Origin: Cytophagaceae bacterium SCN 52-12
GTDB lineage: Bacteria > Bacteroidota > Bacteroidia > Cytophagales > Spirosomataceae
Direction: 5' to 3'
Length of the DNA: 33,223 bases
Assembly (NCBI GenBank): GCA_001724175.1
Contig: MEDT01000108.1
Span: 1-33,223, forward strand
Notes under the pieces: generated by a model
The model's input: only the letters and a program-made list of their open reading frames with translations
Database searches by the model: none
What the model was told of the DNA's origin: nothing
Shown here: positions 1 through 8,931 of the stretch, in pieces
How the letters are laid out: the number at the start of each line of letters is the position of its first letter
Numbering within the stretch: position 1 is the first letter of the stretch
Program-made: the position numbers and the translations under genes

Positions 1-751
1 TTTTCTGCATTTCGCAGTATTTGAACATAAACCGGGTAAGCTCACTCCAATAGTAGGCGCTGTCTTTGATACCCGTATTGATAAAAAAGTGAAGCATCTT
101 CAGGTTAAAGCGCGGGTTAGGTTCGATTTTCTCCTTGTAAAGAGAGAGCACATCGTTGTAACGTATACCAAGCCGGGAGGTATAAAAAGCGAAGTTCGGC
201 TCCTCATCGGTCGCAATCCGGATCCCGAAATTGACCGTTTCGGCGTTTGTCAGCTGCTCATACTCCTCGATCTCCTTCAGGTTATCGAGAATGGGAATGG
301 CGTTGAAGCCTTCGTTGATGAGCTCGCTGAGGTACTGTGTATAAAGCGGCCTCTTGAAGCCGTTGGCCAGTATAAAGGTCGATTTGTTGACATGCCCTGT
401 CCTGTACAGCTCCCTGATGATGGGGATATCGAAAGAGGATGACGTCTCTATATGGATATTATGCTTTAAAGCTTCCTCGAGCACGAAACTAAAGTGGGAA
501 GACTTGGTACAATAGCAATAGGTATAAGTCCCTTTGTAATTGTGCCGTTTAAAGGCATTCCGGAACAACATCCGGGCATTTTCGATATGTTCTCCTATTT
601 TCGGCAAATAGGTCAGCTTCAGCGGCGTACCGTGCTCGTTGATGATATCCATCAACGGTACATTGTTGAACAGCAACTGGTTATCTTCCACGTTGAACTC
701 CATCGTGGGGAACTCGAAGGACTGCTGAATCAGATCAATGTAACTTTTCAT
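1..751 (-). CDS. Arginine decarboxylase, Bacteroidota type (3' end outside window)
   Basis: Reading the minus strand from the ATG at 751 gives an uninterrupted frame of 250 residues that leaves the window at base 1. It opens MKSYIDLIQQSFEFPTMEF and matches, from memory, the N-terminal half of the roughly 460-residue fold-III PLP-dependent arginine decarboxylases of Bacteroidota. These make agmatine from arginine, the first step of polyamine synthesis, in the cytoplasm. The likely PLP lysine is K83 in the segment YCYCTKSSHF, at the end of the first barrel strand, followed by IETSSSFD; FYTSRLGI and MLHFFINTG are also typical of the family. The catalytic C-terminal part is not visible. The gene is divergent from the efflux operon. 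Family call is firm; the precise substrate (arginine rather than another basic amino acid) rests on family resemblance. Confidence 0.85.
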   Translation of the reverse strand, partial: MKSYIDLIQQSFEFPTMEFNVEDNQLLFNNVPLMDIINEHGTPLKLTYLPKIGEHIENARMLFRNAFKRHNYKGTYTYCYCTKSSHFSFVLEEALKHNIHIETSSSFDIPIIRELYRTGHVNKSTFILANGFKRPLYTQYLSELINEGFNAIPILDNLKEIEEYEQLTNAETVNFGIRIATDEEPNFAFYTSRLGIRYNDVLSLYKEKIEPNPRFNLKMLHFFINTGIKDSAYYWSELTRFMFKYCEMQK

Positions 752-1162
752 TGGCTATCTAAATCTAAAAAGACGAAAAAAACACTTTCAAAAAATACCG
801 TTGAGCCGCTTTGCCCGCACCTCGGTTACCTTCTTTTACCACCTGTCAAAAAAGAGCTCGAAATTGGATATAAATACCAAATTTTACAAATGTGAAACAT
901 TTTACTTTTAGCGATCCCCGCCTGGTCCTTCCAGGAGCCTTTTACCCTGCCGCGGGTCCCGGTAGAGCCAGTGTCGGGAGATCCGGGCAACAAGCGCCCG
1001 CCACTTTTCTCTAACATAGTTTATATAAAAAAAATGCAAACATCTGTTCTTTCTTATCCCAACTTTCCCGGGCAGGCGGCGCCGCGCTCCACCGTTCGCC
1101 CGGAAAGCGTTGAAAACCTTATTGATTCAACTTGCCATAGGGCAAGAAATAACCTTCATACC

Positions 1163-1193
1163 TTGTAAAGAAAAAAATAATATGAAAACTTTG
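1163..1193 (+). promoter_or_regulatory. Possible weak promoter for the efflux operon
   Basis: TTG at 1163-1165 and AAACTTTG at 1186-1193 are 20 bases apart, resembling the Bacteroidota pattern TTTG-N19-TAnnTTTG with two mismatches. If used, transcription would start near 1198 and give a leader of about 215 bases that includes the adjacent hairpin. This is a match to a loose consensus only. Confidence 0.25.
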
Positions 1194-1218
1194 CGGGCTG
1201 AAAAAGTAAAAAGCCCGC
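1193..1218 (+). other. Hairpin in the efflux operon leader region
   Basis: GCGGGCT at 1193-1199 is repeated inverted as AGCCCGC at 1212-1218, giving a perfect 7-bp GC-rich stem with a 12-base A-rich loop. No T-run follows on the plus strand, so it is not a good intrinsic terminator. It could be an operator or a leader structure; the role is unknown. Confidence 0.4.
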
Positions 1219-1411
1219 TTATCCGTCACCACAAAAAATACAAATCCATTATTACTATGTCATTCAAGAGCTACTTCTACCTGGCAGTCCGGTTACGATA
1301 GTCTCCGGGCAGCGCCGTACCCGCTCCGGCGAGGAGACCTGGTAACAATTCCAACGTCATTCCGGTTCACTATCTATGGTAACCGGCTGGTCTATCATAA
1401 AACTAAATTAT

Positions 1412-2779
1412 ATGAAATCTTACCATTACTGTCTGCTTGCCATTACGGCTCTCCTGGCCGCGATGCAGCCGGCGATGGCGCAGGATGCCTTCTCGCTAGA
1501 GGAAGCCGTCCAGTATGCCATCCAGCAAAACATCAATATCCGCAATGCGCGGCTTGAGACCGTAGCCGCCGAAGCCAAAATCGGGGAAACAAGGGCCATA
1601 GGATTGCCCCAGCTAAGCGGGAATTTCGGGTATACCAACAACATTATCATCCAGAAATTCATCGTACCGGCCAGTACATTCAACCCGGGAGCGCCGGAAG
1701 ATTCGCCTCCCATGATACTTGACTTCGGCATCAAAAACACGGGGATGTTTGGCGTCAACTGGAACCAGCTGCTGTTCAACGGCTCCTATTTTGTAGGCTT
1801 GCGTGCGGCGGCGACCTATCGCGAGCTGGCGCAAAAAGGAGTGGAGCAGACGGCTGTCGGCGTAGCTGAGGCAGTGCACAAAGCCTATTATTCGGTCCAG
1901 GTAGCCGAGCAGCAATCGGAAATCCTCCATCTCAACATCGACCGGCTCGACACCATGCTGAGGGAGACAAAAGCCTTGTACGAGAGCGGATTTGTCGAGA
2001 AGATCGACATCGACAGAATAGAAGTGCAGCGGAATAACCTGGTAACAGAAAAACAGAAGGTTGCGAACCTGATCGAATTGAGCAAAGCCTTGCTGAAGTT
2101 CCAGATGGGAATGCCGCAGAGCTCGGCGATTACGCTTACCGACAAGCTGGATCCCAATCTCAGCCTGGATGAATTCAGGGCCCTGGCAGGCGACCAGGAG
2201 CAGGCCGTTTATGCCAACAGGATCGAGCACTCTCTCCTTTCTACCCAAGGCAAGCTTGCCGACCTCGATATCCGGAACATCAGGAGCGGCTATCTCCCGG
2301 TTATCAGCGCTTCGCTCGGTTACGGTCATAACAACGGCCGGACAGGGTTCGGAGAGCTTTTTTCGACCAAATGGTTTAACAACGCTGCGTTTAACCTCAA
2401 TCTCCAGCTCCCGATCTTCGACGGTATGTCCAAGCACTACCAGCTACAGCAAAAGCGTATCGCGCTCGATAAGATCAACAATAACCGCGCGCTGCTGGAA
2501 CAGTCGATAGACCTCGAGGTAAAGCAGGCCAATGTAAACCTGACCAACTCGCTCGAAGCGCTTGTGACCCACCAGCGCAACATCGACCTGGCCAAAGAGG
2601 TAGTCCGGGTTTCTAAAATCAAATACCAGGAGGGAGTAGGCTCCAACATCGAAGTGATCAATGCCGAGTCATCGCTGAAGGAGGCGCAGACCAACTATTT
2701 TGCCGCGCTTTATGACCTGCTGATAGCAAAGGTAGACCTTCAGAAAGCACGCGGAGAGCTGTATACTTCACAAAAATAA
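1412..2779 (+). CDS. TolC-family outer-membrane efflux protein
   Basis: Outer-membrane channel of a tripartite efflux pump, forming a beta barrel plus a periplasmic alpha-helical tunnel. The product is 455 residues. The ATG at 1412 is chosen over the upstream in-frame ATG at 1376 because it puts a good signal peptide at the N-terminus, ending near MQPAMAQ. The mature start, DAFSLEEAVQYAIQQN, is the usual opening of the OEP repeat, and the second half repeats the coiled-coil pattern (IDLEVKQANVNLTNSLEAL, then ELYTSQK at the end). It is the first gene of the efflux operon, 54 bp before the membrane-fusion gene. The exported compound cannot be told from sequence. Confidence 0.92.
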   Translation: MKSYHYCLLAITALLAAMQPAMAQDAFSLEEAVQYAIQQNINIRNARLETVAAEAKIGETRAIGLPQLSGNFGYTNNIIIQKFIVPASTFNPGAPEDSPPMILDFGIKNTGMFGVNWNQLLFNGSYFVGLRAAATYRELAQKGVEQTAVGVAEAVHKAYYSVQVAEQQSEILHLNIDRLDTMLRETKALYESGFVEKIDIDRIEVQRNNLVTEKQKVANLIELSKALLKFQMGMPQSSAITLTDKLDPNLSLDEFRALAGDQEQAVYANRIEHSLLSTQGKLADLDIRNIRSGYLPVISASLGYGHNNGRTGFGELFSTKWFNNAAFNLNLQLPIFDGMSKHYQLQQKRIALDKINNNRALLEQSIDLEVKQANVNLTNSLEALVTHQRNIDLAKEVVRVSKIKYQEGVGSNIEVINAESSLKEAQTNYFAALYDLLIAKVDLQKARGELYTSQK

Positions 2780-2833
2780 TCTTCAGGGCCGGTCCGTAGG
2801 ATTGCCTTCAAAAAACTATAATTCACGAAAATC

Positions 2834-3964
2834 ATGTTACGTCAAGCTATAATTTTACCTGTCGTTCTAGTGCTCGCCGCCTGCGGAGGCTCCAAAAAGG
2901 AAGGGCTGGAGGCTAAAAAAGAGGAACTGGCCAACCTGAAAACCCAACAGACCGAGATCGGGCAGCAGATCAAAGCTCTGGAAGCCGAGATCGCGAAGCT
3001 GGATACCACCAGGAAAGCCGAGAGCAGGGTGAAGCTCGTTACCGTAAGTCCCCTGCAGCCCCGGGAGTTTAAGCGCTACATCGAGCTGCAGGGCACCGTC
3101 GACGCCAAAAACAGCGTGATGGTCACTCCTAAAACGCCGGGCGCCGTAACGGCTATGTATGTAAAAGAAGGCGATTTTGTCAATGTCGGCTCGACTATTG
3201 CCAAGATCGACGACAGTATCCTGCGCGAAAGCATTGAAGAATTGAAGACCCAGCTTGCGCTGGTCAATACCCTTTTTGAAAAGCAGGAATCGCTCTGGAA
3301 CCAGAAAATAGGAACGGAAATCCAGTACCTGCAGGCGAAAAACAACAAAGAAGCGCTGGAGAAAAAGCTGGTCACGCTTCAGGCGCAGCTTTCCCAGTCC
3401 AATATCACCTCGCCGATCGCCGGTACCGTCGACCTGGTCAACATCAGGATAGGCGAGATGGCCCAGCCCGGGCTCGGGGTCGTCAGGGTAGTCAACCTCT
3501 CTAATCTTAAAGTAGTGGCCAAAATTGCCGATTCTTACGTGGCCAGCGTCAAAAAAGGCGACGAGGTCATCGTGAAGTTCCCTGACCTGCAGCGGGAATA
3601 TACCGCCCGGATATCTTTCGTGGGCACGACGGTCGACCCGCTTTCCCGCACATTTATGATCGAGGCCAATCTTCCGGCCACCAAAGACCTGAAACCCAAT
3701 ATGATGGCGCAGGTACAGGTTAACGACGCTACCCGCAAAGATGCGCTGGTAGTCGACCAGAACCTCGTACAGAATACGGAAAAAGGCAAGGTGGTCTTCG
3801 TAGCGGTCGCCAGGGGGAACGAAAAGGTAGCAGAAGCCAAAGTGGTGGAAACCGGCCTTTCCTACAACGGCAAAATTGAAATACTGAGCGGGCTGACCGC
3901 GGGTGATATGCTGATTACACAGGGTTACCAGGAGGTAGTCGACGGCCAGGCAGTATCGTACTAG
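2834..3964 (+). CDS. RND efflux membrane-fusion protein (lipoprotein)
   Basis: Periplasmic adaptor that links the inner-membrane RND pump to the outer-membrane channel. The 376-residue product begins with a lipoprotein signal whose lipobox LAAC places the acylated cysteine at C17. A Lys/Glu-rich helical stretch (about residues 22-62) follows, then the biotinyl-lipoyl-like half (VDAKNSVMVTPKTPGAV), a helical hairpin (about 130-190), the second lipoyl half (SNITSPIAGTVDLVNIRIGE) and a beta-barrel/membrane-proximal part to the end. Length and domain order are normal for the HlyD/AcrA family. It lies 39 bp before the pump gene, with which it is surely co-transcribed. Confidence 0.93.
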   Translation: MLRQAIILPVVLVLAACGGSKKEGLEAKKEELANLKTQQTEIGQQIKALEAEIAKLDTTRKAESRVKLVTVSPLQPREFKRYIELQGTVDAKNSVMVTPKTPGAVTAMYVKEGDFVNVGSTIAKIDDSILRESIEELKTQLALVNTLFEKQESLWNQKIGTEIQYLQAKNNKEALEKKLVTLQAQLSQSNITSPIAGTVDLVNIRIGEMAQPGLGVVRVVNLSNLKVVAKIADSYVASVKKGDEVIVKFPDLQREYTARISFVGTTVDPLSRTFMIEANLPATKDLKPNMMAQVQVNDATRKDALVVDQNLVQNTEKGKVVFVAVARGNEKVAEAKVVETGLSYNGKIEILSGLTAGDMLITQGYQEVVDGQAVSY

Positions 3965-4003
3965 CCCACGTCCCTTCCCTGAGACCATTAAATATAGATT
4001 TGT

Positions 4004-7000
4004 ATGAAATTTCACGAATACAAAACCCTGGGCTTTACGAACTGGTGTGTGGAAAACAGGACCACGGTCTACATTTTCACGTTCATCATCGCGCTTGCGG
4101 GCTTTATGGTGTACAACAACCTGCCCAAAGAGCAGTTTCCCGACATCAAGATCCCGCAGATATATATCAACACGGTCTATTTCGGAACTGCGCCCGCCGA
4201 CATCGAAAATACGATCAACAAGCCGATCGAAAAGCAGCTCAAATCGCTCAACGGCGTCAAAAGAATAAAATCTAACGCCCTTCAGGACGTTTCGGTAATC
4301 CTCGTGGAGTTTGTCCCGACCGTCCGCGTAGAAGATGCGCTCCAGCGGGTCCGCGACGCGCTCGACAAGTCCAGGACCGATCTCCCGCAGAATCTCGACA
4401 GCGGTCCGACCGCCCAGGATGTCAATTTCTCGGAGTTTCCTATCATGAACGTCAACATGGCGGGGGATTTCTCCCTGAAGCAGCTGAAAGAGTTTGCCGA
4501 AGATCTCCAGGACGGCATCGAAGCGCTGCCGGAAATTACCCGTGTCGATATATTGGGTGCGCTCAACCGCGAGATCCAGATCAACGTCGACCTGCCGAGA
4601 ATGCAGGCGACCGGGCTGTCATTTTACGACATCCAGGCTGCCCTCCAGGGAGAAAACATCAACATCTCCGGGGGTGAGCTGAACGTGTACGGCGTCAGGA
4701 GGACGCTTCGCGTGAAAGGCGAGTATACTGATGTAAACGAAATGGCCAACATGCGCATCCGGAGCGCGACCGGCGCGGTGATACGGCTGGGAGACGTAGC
4801 GGAAGTAACCGACAGCTTTGAAGAGCAGCAGGACTTCGCCCGTCTCGACGGAAAATCCGTTATAACGCTTAACGTCATCAAGCGGTCGGGTGAAAACCTG
4901 GTCGACGCGTCCGACAAGATACAGGAAGTGATCGACGAGTATAAGGAAAACCGCTTTCCCGGGGCGCTGGATATCAAGATCACCGCCGACCAGTCGGTGC
5001 AGACGCGCGCCGATATCCACGACCTGATCAACACCGTCATACTCGGGTTTATTTTCGTGGTATGTGTGCTGATGTTTTTCATGGGAGTGCGCGATGCCAT
5101 TTTCGTCGCGATGGCGGTGCCGCTTTCGGCCCTGGTAGCCTTCGTGCTGATGCCGATCATCGGTCCCGTATTCGGCACCGACTTCACCCTCAATACCATC
5201 GTTCTCTTTGCATTCCTGCTGGGAATAGGGCTCGTGGTAGACGACGCCATCGTGGTGATCGAGAATACGCACCGGCTGTTCAACCAGCACAAGGACTGGA
5301 CCATCCAGCAGGCGGTGAAAGCGGCAGCCGGGGAGGTATTTATCCCCGTATTGTCCGGAACGCTCACCACCATCGCGCCCTTTGTGCCCCTGCTGTTCTG
5401 GGTCGGGATAGTCGGCGAATTCATGAAATTCATGCCGCTCACGCTGATCATTACGCTGGGCGCTTCGCTGTTCGTAGCATATGTCATGAACCCGGTGTTC
5501 GCGGTATCGTTTATGGGCAGGCATGCGGAAGAAAAGGCCAACTACGATTTCAGCTTCAGAAGCATCAGGCGGCCGGTGATCATCCTGGCAGCCGGCGCCC
5601 TGCTGGGCTACCTGATCGACCGCGGGATCGGGAACTTCCTTATCTTCATCCTGGCCCTCTTCCTTTTCAATCATTATTTCCTTACTCCGAAAGTCCTGCT
5701 TCCCTTCCAGGAAAGGCTCCTGCCCGCGCTCAAAAACGGCTACGGACGCCTGATCAGGTGGCTGCTCGTAGGATGGAGGCCGGTCTGGGCAATCGTCTGC
5801 ATGGTGGGTTTGTTTTTCCTGACTTTCTTTATCGTGGCAATCGCCAAGCCCGAAGTGGTATTTTTCCCGAGCGGCGATCCCGACTACGTATACGTGTACA
5901 ACAAAATGCCGGTCGGTACCGACGCCGTCGTGACGGATTCGCTTACCAGGATCATCGAGCAGCGGGTATTCGATGTCCTTGAGAAGGAAGACGCCATGGG
6001 CATCGTCAACTCCGTCATCGCCAACGTAGGTAAAAATGCGGGCGATCCCTACAACCCCGACCGCTCGGCCACTCCCCACAAGTCTAAAGTAACCGTAGCT
6101 TTTGTATACGGTACCGAAAGGGGCGGCAAATCTACCGAAGTCATCCCGAATAAAATCAGGGATGCGGTCGTCAATATCCCGGGTACGGAAATATCGGTAG
6201 AAAGAGAGGCGGTAGGCCCTCCTACGGGGAAACCGATCTCTATCGAAATCAGCGGCGACGAGTTCGACGTGCTCCAGAAGCTCGAAAAAGACGTGCTGAA
6301 GGCAATCGAGCAATCGGGCATAGAAGGGATAGACCAGCTGCGCTCCGACCTCGTCACGAACAAGCCGGAGATCGTCATCGATATCGACCGGGAAAAAGCC
6401 CAGCGCGAAGGGATCAGCTCCCAGCAGATCGCGATGGCGATCCGGACCAGCCTCTTCGGGCTTGAAATTTCCAAGTTCCGCGACGACAAGGACGAATACC
6501 CCATCATGCTGCGCCTTAAGAAAGACGACCGCGAGAATATCGAGAAGCTTTTAAGCCTCAACATCGTATACCGCGATATGAACATGGGCGGGGCGCTTCG
6601 CCAGGTACCTATTACCTCGGTCGCCGATATCAAATACTCGACTACTTTCAGCCAGATCAACCGGAAGGATCAGCGAAGGATCGTAACCCTGGGCTCGGAC
6701 GTGGTGCCCGGATACAATGCAAACGTTATCGTGGGCCAGATCAACCAGCTGATCTCCGGGATGGAGATCCCCAACGGCTATACCATTTCCATGGGCGGCG
6801 AGCAGGAAGAGCAGGCCGAATCCATGGCCTTCCTGGGGACTGCATTTTTAGGCGCGGTATTGCTGATCTATCTCATCCTGGCTACGCAGTTCAACTCGGT
6901 GGTGAAACCTTTCATTATCTTTTTCACCATCCTGCTTTCCCTCATAGGCGTGTTCCTCGGGTTCGTGATCTTCAACAAGGAATTCTCCGTCATCATGTCG

Positions 7001-7408
7001 GGGGTAGGGATGATCGCCCTTGCGGGTATCGTGGTGAAGAATGGTATCCTGCTGATAGAGTTTATCGATGAGCTGAGGGATCGCGGCGTTCCGATGCGCG
7101 AAGCCGTCATCGAAGGCGGGGCGATAAGGCTTACGCCCGTTCTGCTGACCGCTTCGGCCGCAGTGCTGGGGCTGATACCGCTGGCATTCGGTATTACGGT
7201 CGATTTTGTCGGCCTGTTCCGTGACCTTTCCCCTGACCTGATCATCGGCGGGCCAAGCGCGGTATTCTGGAACATCCTCGCCTGGACGATCATTTTCGGG
7301 CTTACCTTCTCGACCGTGCTTACCCTCGTGCTGGTACCGTGTATGTACTACGTTAACGAAAGAATACGCGACAAATGGTTCCGCAAAAAGACTGAGGAGG
7401 TCGCTTAG
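4004..7408 (+). CDS. RND efflux pump, inner-membrane permease (AcrB/HAE1-like)
   Basis: Proton-driven inner-membrane transporter of the resistance-nodulation-division superfamily, working as a trimer with the two preceding gene products. At 1134 residues it is slightly longer than AcrB. An N-terminal transmembrane helix (about 24-42) is followed by a large porter loop, a first helical bundle carrying the proton-relay pair D413-D414 (GLVVDDAIVVIEN), a second porter loop, and a final bundle in which K1012 (IVVKNGILLIEF) corresponds to the conserved lysine of the relay. These residues argue for an active pump. Substrate class is unknown; the HAE1 type usually exports hydrophobic or amphiphilic compounds. 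It is the last gene of the operon, followed by a strong terminator. Confidence 0.95.
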   Translation: MKFHEYKTLGFTNWCVENRTTVYIFTFIIALAGFMVYNNLPKEQFPDIKIPQIYINTVYFGTAPADIENTINKPIEKQLKSLNGVKRIKSNALQDVSVILVEFVPTVRVEDALQRVRDALDKSRTDLPQNLDSGPTAQDVNFSEFPIMNVNMAGDFSLKQLKEFAEDLQDGIEALPEITRVDILGALNREIQINVDLPRMQATGLSFYDIQAALQGENINISGGELNVYGVRRTLRVKGEYTDVNEMANMRIRSATGAVIRLGDVAEVTDSFEEQQDFARLDGKSVITLNVIKRSGENLVDASDKIQEVIDEYKENRFPGALDIKITADQSVQTRADIHDLINTVILGFIFVVCVLMFFMGVRDAIFVAMAVPLSALVAFVLMPIIGPVFGTDFTLNTIVLFAFLLGIGLVVDDAIVVIENTHRLFNQHKDWTIQQAVKAAAGEVFIPVLSGTLTTIAPFVPLLFWVGIVGEFMKFMPLTLIITLGASLFVAYVMNPVFAVSFMGRHAEEKANYDFSFRSIRRPVIILAAGALLGYLIDRGIGNFLIFILALFLFNHYFLTPKVLLPFQERLLPALKNGYGRLIRWLLVGWRPVWAIVCMVGLFFLTFFIVAIAKPEVVFFPSGDPDYVYVYNKMPVGTDAVVTDSLTRIIEQRVFDVLEKEDAMGIVNSVIANVGKNAGDPYNPDRSATPHKSKVTVAFVYGTERGGKSTEVIPNKIRDAVVNIPGTEISVEREAVGPPTGKPISIEISGDEFDVLQKLEKDVLKAIEQSGIEGIDQLRSDLVTNKPEIVIDIDREKAQREGISSQQIAMAIRTSLFGLEISKFRDDKDEYPIMLRLKKDDRENIEKLLSLNIVYRDMNMGGALRQVPITSVADIKYSTTFSQINRKDQRRIVTLGSDVVPGYNANVIVGQINQLISGMEIPNGYTISMGGEQEEQAESMAFLGTAFLGAVLLIYLILATQFNSVVKPFIIFFTILLSLIGVFLGFVIFNKEFSVIMSGVGMIALAGIVVKNGILLIEFIDELRDRGVPMREAVIEGGAIRLTPVLLTASAAVLGLIPLAFGITVDFVGLFRDLSPDLIIGGPSAVFWNILAWTIIFGLTFSTVLTLVLVPCMYYVNERIRDKWFRKKTEEVA

Positions 7409-7428
7409 GCAGCCCTATCGGGCATGGA

Positions 7429-7480
7429 ATACCCCGGGGAGAAGCAGGACATCTGCCTTTTCCCGGGGTATTTTTTTTCT
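7429..7480 (+). terminator. Intrinsic terminator of the efflux operon
   Basis: ATACCCCGGG at 7429-7438 pairs with CCCGGGGTAT at 7462-7471, a 10-bp stem. A smaller GCAG/CTGC stem lies inside the loop, and a run of eight T follows immediately. It begins 20 bp after the pump stop codon and fits a rho-independent terminator very well. Confidence 0.88.
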
Positions 7481-7501
7481 TTATCGGAAAACCGGTATCA
7501 A

Positions 7502-7531
7502 TTTGTTAACTTATTGATAATATTAACTTTA
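7502..7531 (+). promoter_or_regulatory. Bacteroidota-type promoter for the lamin-tail gene
   Basis: TTTG at 7502-7505 and TAACTTTA at 7524-7531 are separated by 18 bases, close to the Bacteroidota housekeeping consensus TTTG-N19-TAnnTTTG (one mismatch in the downstream element). Transcription would start near 7536, about 28 bases before the ATG at 7564. Confidence 0.55.
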
Positions 7532-7563
7532 CATACGCGTTCGATATTTATTTTTTTGAAAAT

Positions 7564-8787
7564 ATGCAGCCGGCAGAATCCCGGCCCCTAACCTGTTCCT
7601 ATATGAGCCAGATTACTACATTTGATACCTTTTCCGAACTCGCGGGAAAGGCCCTGACCTGCCTTTATGAGACCGGCAGCCAGAAGAAAACGCTGTTTGT
7701 ATTCTTTTCGACAGTATTATGTTCTGTAATCGCGGAGGCGGCCGTCCCTCCGGTCCGGATCACGGAATTCATGTACAACGGTTCGGAATTCATCGAGTTT
7801 ACCAATGCAGGCGACCTGCCGGTCGATATGACCGGGTGGAGCTTCGATGACGACAGCCGCGTTCCCGGTTCGGTCAGCCTGGGCGCTTTCGGGATCATCC
7901 AGCCGGGTGAGTCGGTGATCCTGTCTGAATCTCCGGCAGAAGAGTTCAGAGCGCACTGGAACCTGTCCGGCCAGGTAAAAATTATAGGCGATAACGACAA
8001 CAATCTTAGCAGGAACGACGAAATCAATCTTTTCGATGCCACTGGCGCCCTGGTCGACCGGCTGACCTTCGGCGATCAGAATTTCCCGGGTACGCCCAGA
8101 ACCCATGAACACAGCGCATGGGTCGGGGCAGATGCGCTGGGAGAAAATAATATAGCCGGATGGACCCTTTCCTCGTCAGGCGACGCCGAAGGATCATTTG
8201 CTTCCACGGACGGGCAATATGGCAGCCCGGGAAAAAGTACGCGCTCGAATGCCCTTCCTGTTACGCTTGTCTCTTTCACTGCAACCCTTAGTGAAACTGC
8301 CGTAGATCTGAGGTGGGTAATCGCCGACTACGAAGAAGGCGTCGTTTTCGATATACAACGGTCTTACGACGGGTACCGGTTTGAAACGATACACCAGGTA
8401 CCATTGGTCAGCGACCGGCACGGGTTCTTCTTCCGCGATGAAAACCCGGCGCCCGGCAGACAGCTCCTGTATTACCGCCTGGGCGTTACCGGCAAGGACG
8501 GGAAGACGGAGTTCTCGGCCATCAGGTCTGTCGAAACAGACCGGCCCGGCGAAATGATCTCACTATACCCCAACCCGGCTGTAAACGGAGCGCTCACCGT
8601 AAAAACACCTGAGAAGGCAGCTGTCAGTCTGAAAGTATACAACAGCCTCGGTATGGAGCAGCGCCGTATCGAATTCAGGGAAAACACGTCGTTTGAAACC
8701 TCGGACTGGCCTTCAGGGACATACCTGCTGCATTTTACCACCCGCAGCGGACAACAATTCAGGAGGACGCTGGTAGTGATAAATTAA
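7564..8787 (+). CDS. Lamin-tail-domain protein with type IX secretion tail
   Basis: Secreted or cell-surface protein of unknown role. In the 407-residue frame the hydrophobic core of a signal peptide lies at about residues 42-60 (LFVFFSTVLCSVIAEA), preceded by an unusually long N-terminal region; the alternative ATG at 7603 shortens it only to about 29 residues, so the start is uncertain. Residues about 64-190 form a lamin tail domain (VRITEFMYNGSEFIEFTNAG, then LPVDMTGWSF), a beta-sandwich common in extracellular bacterial nucleases and adhesins. A fibronectin-like stretch (about 225-325) and a C-terminal sorting domain follow, the latter starting at LYPNPA and ending in RRTLVVIN. Such tails direct export through the type IX system. 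No nuclease or phosphatase domain accompanies the lamin tail here. Confidence 0.82.
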   Translation: MQPAESRPLTCSYMSQITTFDTFSELAGKALTCLYETGSQKKTLFVFFSTVLCSVIAEAAVPPVRITEFMYNGSEFIEFTNAGDLPVDMTGWSFDDDSRVPGSVSLGAFGIIQPGESVILSESPAEEFRAHWNLSGQVKIIGDNDNNLSRNDEINLFDATGALVDRLTFGDQNFPGTPRTHEHSAWVGADALGENNIAGWTLSSSGDAEGSFASTDGQYGSPGKSTRSNALPVTLVSFTATLSETAVDLRWVIADYEEGVVFDIQRSYDGYRFETIHQVPLVSDRHGFFFRDENPAPGRQLLYYRLGVTGKDGKTEFSAIRSVETDRPGEMISLYPNPAVNGALTVKTPEKAAVSLKVYNSLGMEQRRIEFRENTSFETSDWPSGTYLLHFTTRSGQQFRRTLVVIN

Positions 8788-8813
8788 CGGGCTAAAGCGT
8801 TTTATTTCATCGG

Positions 8814-8850
8814 AATGAGGGTGTTCACTACGTTCTCATTTTTTATTTTC
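8814..8850 (+). terminator. Probable terminator after the lamin-tail gene
   Basis: AATGAG at 8814-8819 and CTCATT at 8835-8840 form a 6-bp stem around a 15-base loop, followed by a T-rich tract (TTTTATTTT). The stem is modest, so strength is uncertain, but the position 26 bp after the stop codon fits. Confidence 0.42.
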
Positions 8851-8931
8851 CGGGCAATCTTTCCTGCTGATCCGGCAACATTTTCTTAATTTTCTGCAAA
8901 TAAAGCCTCACCGGAAACACAGCCCTTTAGC

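Larger units (their letters stand above)
752..1411. other. Long intergenic region, no convincing gene
   Basis: This 660-bp gap separates the divergent arginine decarboxylase and efflux operon. Short open frames exist on both strands (for example 971-1168 and 1110-1301 on plus, 826-1017 on minus), but their translations show no domain, signal peptide or sensible composition, so I do not call genes. It must hold promoters for both divergent units. A GC-rich hairpin at 1193-1218 and a weak promoter-like match just before it are listed separately. No regulator gene of the TetR kind often found next to such pumps is present. Confidence 0.6.

Noticed and set aside
89-895. Two plus-strand open frames (89-442, 494-895)
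   Set aside because: They are antisense to, or run past the start of, the arginine decarboxylase frame on the minus strand, which has clear family motifs.
971-1301. Small plus-strand frames in the gap before the efflux operon
   Set aside because: No domain, signal peptide or membrane segment, and no convincing start context.
2867-4015. Minus-strand frame of 382 codons opposite the membrane-fusion gene
   Set aside because: Antisense shadow; the plus-strand protein is an obvious family member.
4619-6313. Long minus-strand frame of 564 codons inside the RND pump gene
   Set aside because: Histidine- and aspartate-rich low-sense translation fully antisense to a well-supported pump; a product of codon bias in a GC-rich gene.
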